From Verrucomicrobiota bacterium (GTDB taxonomy: Bacteria > Verrucomicrobiota > Verrucomicrobiia > Opitutales > Seribacteraceae): DNA of 9,397 nucleotides. The stretch spans positions 1 to 9,397 of the forward strand of contig JACNJI010000162.1 in assembly GCA_014382645.1 (NCBI GenBank). The letters are read 5' to 3'. Below, in pieces: positions 1-6,689 of the stretch (position 1 is its first letter; every line of letters starts with the position of its first letter). The notes beneath the pieces are model-generated. The model did not search any database. It was not told the DNA's origin and was given only the letters and a program-made list of their open reading frames with translations. Position numbers and translations under genes: made by a program.

Positions 1-1
1 C

Positions 2-100
2 GAGGAAGACCAGGATGTTTTGGCCGAGGAATTGGTCGCCCCCCTGATTCAAGTAATGCAGTCCGGGAAATTGCAAACCCCTCGGCAACTTCCTCCTTAG
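2..100 (+). CDS. C-terminal end of an unrecognised protein (partial)
   Basis: An open frame enters from the left edge and ends at TAG (98-100), giving 32 residues. The stretch is rich in Glu, Asp, Gln and Leu with a helix-like pattern (for example AEELVAPLIQVMQSGKLQ) and ends in Pro-Pro. It resembles a real protein tail more than the overlapping alternative, which stays open from base 1 to a TAA at 220-222 but is Ser/Arg/Gly-rich and low in complexity. Too little is visible to name a family, and the half tRNA downstream does not make it an integrase: none of the usual tyrosine-recombinase C-terminal residues can be seen. Frame choice is an inference from composition only. Confidence 0.4.
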   Translation, partial: EEDQDVLAEELVAPLIQVMQSGKLQTPRQLPP

Positions 101-241
101 ACTCACGGGTCGCAAGTGTATCATACATGTTTACAAGCATGTCGAAAGAGTTTCGCCATAGTCCGCTTTCCTGCACACTTGAAAATCTTCTTGAGCTGTT
201 AGAACAAATTTTTAGCAGCTAAATGTTTAACCGGATGCATT

Positions 242-268
242 CAGGTGTAGATAAAAGTGTAGCACCTG
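242..268. repeat. Inverted repeat CAGGTG/CACCTG enclosing a GTGTAG direct repeat
   Basis: CAGGTG (242-247) and CACCTG (263-268) form a perfect 6-bp inverted repeat around a 15-nt AT-rich loop. Overlapping it, GTGTAG occurs twice in direct orientation (245-250 and 257-262), 12 bp apart start to start. No U-run follows on either strand, so this is not an intrinsic terminator. Its place between the half tRNA and the AT-rich leader would suit a recombinase or regulator binding site, but this is inference. Confidence 0.35.
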
Positions 269-278
269 CTGTAAGCCC

Positions 279-304
279 GCATGTTTGCTGGTCTTCCAGC
301 ATGC
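279..304. repeat. Imperfect hairpin beside the half tRNA
   Basis: The stem is GCAT (279-282) plus GCTGG (287-291), pairing with CCAGC (296-300) plus ATGC (301-304). The loop is TCTT and there is a one-sided 4-nt bulge (GTTT, 283-286). Read on the minus strand, it lies where the variable and T arms of the tRNA should be, but its sequence is not that of a T arm (no GGTTCRA core). It may be the inner core of an attachment site, or a structure that replaced the lost tRNA half. Confidence 0.35.
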
Positions 305-307
305 CTT

Positions 308-353
308 CGAGCGATTATGAGTCGCATGCTCTAACCAACTGAGCTAAGGGCCC
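308..353 (-). tRNA. 5' half of a tRNA-Met(CAU) gene, truncated
   Basis: Reading the minus strand from 353, one sees in order a 7-nt acceptor strand GGGCCCT, TA at positions 8-9, a perfect D stem GCTC/GAGC around loop AGTTGGTTA, and an anticodon arm GCGA-CTCATAA-TCGC with anticodon CAT (plus-strand 317-319). This matches the usual elongator tRNA-Met sequence; the alternative CAU-reading tRNA-Ile2 cannot be excluded. Past about base 308 the match stops: no GGTTCRA T loop and no 3' AGGGCCC pairing strand is present anywhere in bases 1-307. The gene therefore cannot make a functional tRNA as it stands. The likely explanation is a recombination or integration event that broke the gene within or just after the anticodon arm. 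Confidence 0.65.
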
Positions 354-548
354 TTCCAAAAAAGAGATGCTCGGAGGTTAGCAAACGGTTTGAGGCGGTA
401 CAAGCGGAATTGTCGGGGGAATCTGCCGATGGAGCTTAGCTCATGCCTTTTAATCAGTTCCTGAATAACCAGTAGCGATTTACGTTGGTTTGGTTTCATT
501 TTAGCCAATGGCGTCACGATCATCATATGGAGTGAATTCTTTTCATCT

Positions 549-614
549 ATGGCGATTTCTATCACTTGGCGTTTGACGCCGGCCCGACAAACGCTGTTTT
601 CATCGGCTATATGA
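549..614 (+). CDS. Possible 21-residue leader peptide overlapping the carboxykinase start
   Basis: An ATG at 549 opens a 21-codon frame (MAISITWRLTPARQTLFSSAI) that ends at TGA 612-614. The stop overlaps the ATG of the carboxykinase (611-613) in an ATGA arrangement, the usual signature of translational coupling. That could explain why the large gene has no visible ribosome-binding site. The leader itself has only a distant GGAG (529-532, about 16 nt upstream), which is too far for a standard site. The peptide matches nothing I recognise. This may be chance. Confidence 0.2.
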   Translation: MAISITWRLTPARQTLFSSAI

Positions 615-3600
615 ATCGAAAGGACTCACAGGAAGATGAGGATTATCGCTTTGGTCTAGATCGGGATTACCAGCCCGGTACTGACGATTACGAGGAGCTG
701 TCCGACTATGCGAACGTAAAGCTTGCCTCGCTTGGTTTGCCCGTAGTGGGAGACCCCGAAGCCAACCCTGCCCTTAGGTTGAGCCGTTTTCTCATAAAGG
801 AGTATCGCGAACAGTCTCGCCTCCTCGCCGGGCATTTGTGCCCGGCCGATAGGCGAATGCAGGATTTTCTGGATCGCTTTTTTGGTAAAGAAGCCCCGCA
901 ACTGCCTCACAAAACGTTTACCTTGGACAGACACGGCTTGTCCAGGGTGGTGTCGTTACCGCTTGAGAAGAATTTTTTCAAGTCCTGCATCATCAAGTCG
1001 TATCGAGTGCGGCAGGGTGTCCTGCACAACCCCGTCCGAGATCGCCGGACAACTGCTGGCGTTTTCCATGTGACCGAGAGTAGTCTTCCTGCGGCAGCCG
1101 ATAAGCTGTCGGTGCCGAAATCCGTTGCGGCAGGCTTGTTTCGGGCAGCCTTCGATGCACCTAGGGATTCTCTGCTGTTGCCTTTTTCGGCGGAAAGCGA
1201 GGAACCCGCTTATGGTTGGACCTCACTTTTGCTACGTCCGGTGGTTTGCCCGGAGGTCGATGGGTTTGTTCGAGAAAAATCATTGGAGACCCGCTTTTTC
1301 GCTCCTGCCAGTTGCGTGGCCAACTTGGACTTCGTGGAGAGTATCTTCGGCAACGCGGGCGATCCCTTCCTTATCGAGAACGATGCGGGGTTGGATGTAG
1401 AAAACTGGACGGGACATACGGGCTGTGTGGTTGTGGCCCCACATTTGACAAACGTTAAAAAGAAAGATCTCGGCCTGCCTCCGGAAAGCAAGGCGACCGA
1501 GCGCCAACTGCGTGACGGAATGTTTTGGCGAGACCCCGAGGAACTGTACAACGACGGACAACCCTTCAAGCTCACCTGCCGAGACGCAAGCGGCCTGATC
1601 TTCACGGTGCTGGCCGACAATTATTTCGGCTATTGCAAGAAGGAGGTAAAGACGCAGATCAGTTTCTCCGCCAACCTCTCCGGCCTTTCCGAGGAGGAAC
1701 ATGCCGGCGGAGCGATCGTTTTCCCAAGCTACGATCTGGGAGAGGAATTCGATCCTGCTAAAATCTTGCCGGCTACTCCGCAGACCTATGATGAAAACCG
1801 CAACCTCTATTCCGATCTTTGGGAGGAACGCGATGGGGGTTATGCCGTGGACAAGCGTTACTCTTCCATCTTTTACCTTCCAAAGGAGGCTCGCTTCAGT
1901 TTGCGAGAGCAGTGGGTGCGGTGGAACGACACCGATGGAAGCGACCAAGAAATTTCACTTAGGCCGGGCTCCGTGTACGTTCTGCCTTCGGGTTACAAGG
2001 TGGAGATGAAGAAGGTGGAGACAAACGGCCCATGGAAACTCGTTGGAACGGTGGGGGAGGGGTACCTCTGCCATAAGCCATGCACGGTTTCGGGAGGTGG
2101 AAAATCGGAGATTTCCAAGCCTCTCACTGACGCGATCGTCAGTGGCCCGGTATTCGTCGCGGATTGGGAAGAAGACATGGCCCTCGCCCGTGAAATTTTG
2201 GAACGAGATTATTCCGACCGCTTCCTCAAGCCCGAGGCTCATCTTATCCGGAATCGTTCCATACTCAGCCCCGAGCGGTCGCTCGGTTCGGTAATCAAAC
2301 TGCTAACGCCATCGGAAACGCTTTACACGCTGGAATACAACGAGTGGCTGACCAATATTTCGCAGAGAGTTAAGGACCTCGTGCTTATCATCAAGCGTCG
2401 ACACCGTTCCGAACTGGGAGATGAGTGGCTAAAAGGTTTCAGCGTGGACTCCGTGAACGGGCAGCCCGCCAATGAGCTTCGCTACAAGGGCCAAAAGCTA
2501 ATCACGCGCTACCTCCGGGTTGGGTTCGACGAGAACGGAGCGTGGCGACTGTTTGCCCTGAGAAAAGACTTCATACCCGCCGTAAAACTCATTGCGGAGG
2601 ACGATATAACCGCCTCCACCGTAGCTCCTCTGGGCCTGCTCTACGATGTGGGGCCGGGTTCTTTTGGAGAGTCGGTCAAGTTTGTCCACAACTGCGAATA
2701 CCGTCTTTTTCAGCGCCCAGACGATGCGATTCTACGTGGTTTCGACAAGCAAACGGAAATCGACCTATCCTCGCCTGGGAACTTTATAAGCAATTTTCAG
2801 CCCCTTACCCGCGAGGAAGGGATAGCCCAAGTGGAAAAGACCCTCGATTTCGAGGAATACACCGAACCCATGCAAGCCCTTATCCGCGAGGCCGCCGAAA
2901 GTGAGGAAGGCACGAATTACTTTGTCTCCTCGGCAAACCCCCGCCTCGTAGACGGAAAGCCATCCAAGAACCCGCGTTACCTCCAGACTCGTCCCGATCT
3001 GCTCGATCCTCGTTCCGTATATCTTGCTCGATTGGGGACCCGCATGCGGCGCAGCCTTTCCATGGATAAGAAGGTTTTGTACCCCGTGCGGGCCGTGCTC
3101 CCGGGGCGTCGCAACAATGCAGGAAACGCCAAGAACGGGATTCGACCGCTTTCTTGTTTTGCCCCGATCCACTATTTGGAATTGCCCGAGTTCTTTATGG
3201 ACTGCATAGCGAGCCTCACGGGGAAATCTCCCTCGACCACGGGAGCAGGTTCGGAAGGTGCGATGACCAAGGGACCATTCAACGCCATCTTGCCCATCCA
3301 TGACCTCAATGCCGCCCTGGTTTCCTACGCCGCCACGCGGCAGGGAGCTTTCGTTACTTCCGCCGGGTGCATCGGCCCAAAATACAAAGTCAACCACGAC
3401 GTAAGCCTTTTAATTCCTGAAATTTGGAGCCGTTTCCTCAAAGAAGAAAACGATCCCCGGGAAATGATGGCTCAAGGTTATCTCGAGCCTGTCCCCGACT
3501 TCACCCACAACGGAAAGACCTATCCTTCCAGCCGTCTTGGATACCGTATCACCCATCGCTTCGCCCACGCCTTCCTAGGCCGAATCTTTACCGACCCAGT

Positions 3601-4099
3601 ATCCGTATTTCCCGATGAAATGTTGCGGCCGGAACTGCAGGATCCCGACGAATACGCCGAAAGCGTCGCAAACGTTGTGGAGGCTCAGCGCGATGTGGCT
3701 CGGCGTTATTTCGAGGATGGTTCCGTGGAGCGGGCTTGTCCTCCTTTACGAGCATTGCTAAACGTTATGGCACATGGCGATTGGGAAGGGCTTGGGCTCA
3801 ATGATCCTGAGTTCAGAAAGCTTTTTGATGCCGATGAAATCTTGGCGTCCGAATGGTATAAAGAACGTCTGGTCGCCCGACTAGACGTTACCCGGCAGTA
3901 CTGGCAAGGGCGTCTCGACTACGTAACCGAATTTCTCAAGGACGAGACTAATCAAGAAACAGCCAAACGCCTCGGACTGGTCGAGAGCCGAGAGTTTTGC
4001 GCCAGTGCTCTTGCTCGCCTCGATGACACCGACGCTCTCGATCGTCTCTACGGTAGTCTCGGCACCGACCCCACACTCCTGCCCGAAAGAGTTGAGTAA
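611..4099 (+). CDS. PPi-dependent phosphoenolpyruvate carboxykinase (PPi-PEPCK, EC 4.1.1.38)
   Basis: A cytoplasmic enzyme that interconverts PEP + CO2 + phosphate and oxaloacetate + pyrophosphate, linking glycolysis to the C4 acids without ATP or GTP. The 1162-residue length fits this family (about 1,100-1,200) and is about twice that of ATP or GTP PEPCK. Numbered from Met 611, I see blocks I recall from the characterised Propionibacterium freudenreichii enzyme: GNAGDPFL (247-254), WTGHTGCV (266-273), DNYFGYCKKEVKTQISF (336-352), CHKPCTVSGGGKSEISK (487-503, glycine-rich, phosphate-loop-like), RSLGSVIKLLTPS (556-568), EDDITAST (663-670), SLTGKSPSTTGAGSEGA (868-884) and MLRPELQD (1004-1011). 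Similarity runs end to end with no frameshift. I chose ATG 611 over TTG 566 because the family N-terminus aligns soon after it; neither has a clear Shine-Dalgarno. There is no signal peptide. The gene stands alone, and the next gene converges on it 35 bp away. Family assignment rests on remembered sequence, but many long blocks agree. Confidence 0.92.
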   Translation: MNRKDSQEDEDYRFGLDRDYQPGTDDYEELSDYANVKLASLGLPVVGDPEANPALRLSRFLIKEYREQSRLLAGHLCPADRRMQDFLDRFFGKEAPQLPHKTFTLDRHGLSRVVSLPLEKNFFKSCIIKSYRVRQGVLHNPVRDRRTTAGVFHVTESSLPAAADKLSVPKSVAAGLFRAAFDAPRDSLLLPFSAESEEPAYGWTSLLLRPVVCPEVDGFVREKSLETRFFAPASCVANLDFVESIFGNAGDPFLIENDAGLDVENWTGHTGCVVVAPHLTNVKKKDLGLPPESKATERQLRDGMFWRDPEELYNDGQPFKLTCRDASGLIFTVLADNYFGYCKKEVKTQISFSANLSGLSEEEHAGGAIVFPSYDLGEEFDPAKILPATPQTYDENRNLYSDLWEERDGGYAVDKRYSSIFYLPKEARFSLREQWVRWNDTDGSDQEISLRPGSVYVLPSGYKVEMKKVETNGPWKLVGTVGEGYLCHKPCTVSGGGKSEISKPLTDAIVSGPVFVADWEEDMALAREILERDYSDRFLKPEAHLIRNRSILSPERSLGSVIKLLTPSETLYTLEYNEWLTNISQRVKDLVLIIKRRHRSELGDEWLKGFSVDSVNGQPANELRYKGQKLITRYLRVGFDENGAWRLFALRKDFIPAVKLIAEDDITASTVAPLGLLYDVGPGSFGESVKFVHNCEYRLFQRPDDAILRGFDKQTEIDLSSPGNFISNFQPLTREEGIAQVEKTLDFEEYTEPMQALIREAAESEEGTNYFVSSANPRLVDGKPSKNPRYLQTRPDLLDPRSVYLARLGTRMRRSLSMDKKVLYPVRAVLPGRRNNAGNAKNGIRPLSCFAPIHYLELPEFFMDCIASLTGKSPSTTGAGSEGAMTKGPFNAILPIHDLNAALVSYAATRQGAFVTSAGCIGPKYKVNHDVSLLIPEIWSRFLKEENDPREMMAQGYLEPVPDFTHNGKTYPSSRLGYRITHRFAHAFLGRIFTDPVSVFPDEMLRPELQDPDEYAESVANVVEAQRDVARRYFEDGSVERACPPLRALLNVMAHGDWEGLGLNDPEFRKLFDADEILASEWYKERLVARLDVTRQYWQGRLDYVTEFLKDETNQETAKRLGLVESREFCASALARLDDTDALDRLYGSLGTDPTLLPERVE

Positions 4100-4134
4100 G
4101 ACTGTTGTCTAGGGGTCCCGAAAACAGAAATCGA

Positions 4135-5604
4135 TCAAGTTAGTCCGCCGATGGGGTCGGCATGGTAGACGGAGTAAGGGCGTCCTCCTAGGTCTTTCCA
4201 ATGAGTTCCGCGAGGAATACCAAGGGCATCGTAAATGGTGGCGGCGAAGTTTTCTGGTTTTTGGGGGTCATCCGCAGGGTAGCCCCCGATCTTGTCCGAG
4301 GAACCAATGACTGTGCCGCCTTTCACGCCCCCCCCGGCAAATAAAGCGGATTGGACGGCTCCCCAATGATCCCGACCAGGCAATTTTGCGCTGGGTAGCC
4401 TGATGATTTTAGGCGTTCGGCCAAATTCGCTGGCTACCACCACCATTGTTTCGGCGAGCAAGCCGGAGGCGTCGAGGTCCTCCAACAGTGCGCTCAAGGA
4501 GTGGTCGAGAGGTGGAAGCAGGAAATTCTTTAGGTTTGGAAATGCGGCTTGGTGGGTGTCCCAAGTTTCGTTGTTTCCGAGGTTGACTTGCACCAGGTTC
4601 ACTCCGGCGGTGACAAGGTTGCGGGCCATCAGCAGAGACCAACCGAAACTGTGGTTGCCATAGCGTTCGATTTGCTTGGGATTGGCCTTCGAGAGATCGA
4701 ATGCCGAATGGACGTCCCCGTTGGCAAGCAAGTCGACAGCGGCCTCGCGATACCTGTCGAAGGCTTCGTCCCCGGCCGCGCTTTCCAAGGTGCGAGACTG
4801 GTTTTCCAGATCTTGCCGTAGGGAGGTGCGGTCAGCGACGCGTCGCAAGTTCAAGCCGGAAGGAAGGGACAAGTGCGGTGCCCGGAAAACGAGACCGTTG
4901 TCTTCCTTGGCGCCCTTTGCATGATGAAAGAGATAATTCGGATAGGCACCGTAGTGAAGCGGGTGATAGGGGGAAACTTCAAGAAGCCACGGGTCTTGGG
5001 TCTTCCCCATGCGTCCAGCGAATTGGCCGGGAATTACGCGACCGGTACGGTGAACGATCTTGTCGGGCATGACCACTACGGGAGTTGGAGCTGAGCCACT
5101 CGGTCGAAGAAGGGAGTTGCAGATGGCCGCGATGCTAGGGTCGTCTGAGTCCTGAGGCTTGTTGGGTTTGAAACCGTCGGGTTCTTCCGAACGACCCGTG
5201 AGCATAACGTGATGTCCTTGCGAATGCTGGTTGTGGCGATGCGTAAGAGAGCGCACCAGAGCCCATTTGTTCGATAGCTTGGCCAGCTTAGGCAAGTGTT
5301 CGCAGATTTGGATGCCTGCTGTTTTCGTGGGTATCGGGTTGAATTCGCCTCGGTTCTCGATGGGAGCGCCCGGCTTCATGTCGAAGCTTTCGTGCTGGGC
5401 CAATCCTCCGGAAAGAAAGATATATATTACGGACTTTGCCCGACCTACGGGAATCGTGCCGCCCGACCCCGGCGTGGCACGCAGATGTGCGACATCGCAC
5501 ATGCCCAGTCCGCCCATTAACCCCAGAGTACCCGCACGTATAGCTGCCCGACGAGAGATGCCTCTCGAGAGGTGTCCGTTGGCTGTGGGCTGGTTCATCA
5601 GCAT
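4135..5604 (-). CDS. DUF1501 family protein with twin-arginine leader
   Basis: A 489-residue protein of the DUF1501 family, abundant in Planctomycetota and Verrucomicrobiota and related in fold to the sulfatase/alkaline phosphatase superfamily; no member's reaction is firmly established to my knowledge. A Tat-type leader is visible: Ser-Arg-Arg at 17-19, then a hydrophobic stretch rich in Gly, Leu and Ala to about 35, so export across the inner membrane is likely. Family motifs follow: SGGLAQHESFDMKP (65-78), HNQHSQGHHVMLTG (124-137), TWDTH (347-351), ASEFGRTP (391-398), GRDHW (410-414) and AGGGVKGG (423-430). The His and Asp residues in these are candidate metal ligands. Length is normal. 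The start at 5604 has GGAT (5611-5614) about 6 nt upstream. It is the last gene of the minus-strand run, 32 bp after the PhoD gene. Its usual DUF1549/DUF1553 cytochrome-type partner is not next to it here. Confidence 0.95.
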   Translation of the reverse strand: MLMNQPTANGHLSRGISRRAAIRAGTLGLMGGLGMCDVAHLRATPGSGGTIPVGRAKSVIYIFLSGGLAQHESFDMKPGAPIENRGEFNPIPTKTAGIQICEHLPKLAKLSNKWALVRSLTHRHNQHSQGHHVMLTGRSEEPDGFKPNKPQDSDDPSIAAICNSLLRPSGSAPTPVVVMPDKIVHRTGRVIPGQFAGRMGKTQDPWLLEVSPYHPLHYGAYPNYLFHHAKGAKEDNGLVFRAPHLSLPSGLNLRRVADRTSLRQDLENQSRTLESAAGDEAFDRYREAAVDLLANGDVHSAFDLSKANPKQIERYGNHSFGWSLLMARNLVTAGVNLVQVNLGNNETWDTHQAAFPNLKNFLLPPLDHSLSALLEDLDASGLLAETMVVVASEFGRTPKIIRLPSAKLPGRDHWGAVQSALFAGGGVKGGTVIGSSDKIGGYPADDPQKPENFAATIYDALGIPRGTHWKDLGGRPYSVYHADPIGGLT

Positions 5605-5636
5605 GAGCTTATCCTATTCCTTGGAGCCAAAGGAAG

Positions 5637-6689
5637 TCAAGGCGACTGTCGAGGGTTACTGGACTCAGGAAGGTCGACCTGCGTCGTGCGAACCACTTTG
5701 CCGACAAGGTCTCGAATTTCCATGGTGACGCGAGGTACGGGCTTCGACCAATTAATCTTCAGTACGCCGAAGTTTTCCCTGAAGTAGCGATCGCCCTCCC
5801 GGTGCCGGTTTTCCTCTTCGTCTGGCCTTTGCGCTTGGTTCATGGCGCTGGAGGTGACGTCGAAAAGAGGGTAGGGGAGAGAGCCGTTCAGCTTCGAGAT
5901 CTCTGCGGAATGTCGGTCACCGCTGAGGATGATTACGCCGTTGGCCTTGGTTCTTTTCAGTAACTCAAGGAAGCGTTTCCGTTCCTTCGGGAAGTTTCCC
6001 CAAGTTTCCCAACCGTGTGTCGTTGAAACGACTTGAATACTAGATGCAATGATGCGGACCTCCGCTGGCTCGAGCAGTGTTTTCTCCAGCCACTTCCACT
6101 GCGCTTCCCCAAGTACCTCTGCCTTGTCCGATTCATCCGGTCCATAGGGACCCTTGCCTTTTTCTCGTTTTGGCGCGCGTTTCAGGGCGGTGCGGAAATA
6201 GCGTGTGTCCAAGAGGATGAACTGAACGCGTTTCCCTTTCGGGCCGATAGTGACTTGATCATAGATGCCTGGCGTGTTGCGACGAGCGGAATCCTTGGGT
6301 TCATCGAGGAAGTCGAGGAAGATTTGCTGCGACTCGGCTTTCTTCGGATATTCGATGCCGGCATCGTTTTCGCCGTAGTCGTGATCGTCCCATGTCGCGA
6401 GGAGGCGACATTGCGTTTTCAGTTTGCTAAATCCAGACACCGCGGCAAAGGCATCCCATTTGCCCCTGAGCTTCTTCATGTCGCGGGTGTCGCCGTATAT
6501 GTTGTCGCCGAGCAGAACGAAAACATCGGGATTGGCAGCTATGACGCCCTCCCAAATCGGCTGTGGTCGACTTTCCTTGAGACAAGAGCCAAAAGCGATC
6601 ACGCCAAGGGGTTTTTCAGCTTGAGAAAGCGTTATCGAGAACAGAAGTCCGACGGTTAGGACGAGCGTAGGGATGACAAGTCGACTCAT
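5637..6689 (-). CDS. PhoD-like metallophosphatase, exported
   Basis: A 350-residue alkaline phosphatase D family protein, expected to hydrolyse phosphomono- or diesters with bound metal ions outside the cytoplasm. Residues 1-24 form a Sec-type signal peptide (Arg near the start, hydrophobic core, SQA before the mature part). The catalytic domain starts at once, so the long PhoD N-terminal domain of classical members is missing; this compact form is common. Visible motifs are FGSC (33-36), GDNIYGD (61-67), WDDHDYGEND (100-109), DTRYF (161-165) and GDRH (257-260), which carry the Asp, Asn, Cys and His residues expected to bind metal. The ATG overlaps the stop of the upstream hydrolase (ATGA, 6686-6689) and lacks a Shine-Dalgarno, so translation is probably coupled. 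A role in phosphate supply or in dephosphorylating a glycan is possible; no Pho box can be assessed because the operon promoter is outside the window. Confidence 0.93.
   Translation of the reverse strand: MSRLVIPTLVLTVGLLFSITLSQAEKPLGVIAFGSCLKESRPQPIWEGVIAANPDVFVLLGDNIYGDTRDMKKLRGKWDAFAAVSGFSKLKTQCRLLATWDDHDYGENDAGIEYPKKAESQQIFLDFLDEPKDSARRNTPGIYDQVTIGPKGKRVQFILLDTRYFRTALKRAPKREKGKGPYGPDESDKAEVLGEAQWKWLEKTLLEPAEVRIIASSIQVVSTTHGWETWGNFPKERKRFLELLKRTKANGVIILSGDRHSAEISKLNGSLPYPLFDVTSSAMNQAQRPDEEENRHREGDRYFRENFGVLKINWSKPVPRVTMEIRDLVGKVVRTTQVDLPESSNPRQSP

Larger units (their letters stand above)
101..610. other. Mostly non-coding 510-bp region with tRNA remnant and repeats
   Basis: This is the only long stretch of the window without a convincing gene. 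It is visibly more AT-rich than the flanking genes up to about base 300. It holds the minus-strand half tRNA (308-353), inverted repeats at 242-268 and 279-304, and a weak 5-bp inverted repeat at 125-142 (ACATG, 8-nt loop, CATGT). I see no convincing sigma70 promoter, riboswitch or terminator. The promoter of the downstream carboxykinase gene should lie between about 354 and 600, but no good -35/-10 pair stands out. Confidence 0.6.

Noticed and set aside
125..142. ACATG/CATGT inverted repeat as a terminator for the left-edge gene
   Set aside because: Only 5 bp, AT-rich, and with no T-run after it.
1..222. Alternative open plus-strand frame running in from the left edge
   Set aside because: Ser/Arg/Gly-rich and low in complexity; the overlapping frame ending at 100 looks more like real protein.
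344..565. Minus-strand 73-codon frame (GTG start) between the half tRNA and the carboxykinase gene
   Set aside because: Its composition is protein-like, but it ends inside the tRNA acceptor/D region, has no Shine-Dalgarno, overlaps the expected carboxykinase promoter region and matches no family I know. It could be reconsidered if conserved in relatives.
566..610. TTG start for the carboxykinase, adding 15 residues
   Set aside because: No ribosome-binding site at TTG 566, and the family N-terminus aligns after the ATG at 611.
1280..1948. 222-codon minus-strand frame inside the carboxykinase gene
   Set aside because: It lies over the conserved blocks of the carboxykinase and is explained by their codon pattern.
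6033..6659. 208-codon plus-strand frame opposite the PhoD gene
   Set aside because: It overlaps the metal-binding motifs of PhoD read on the minus strand; no family features of its own.
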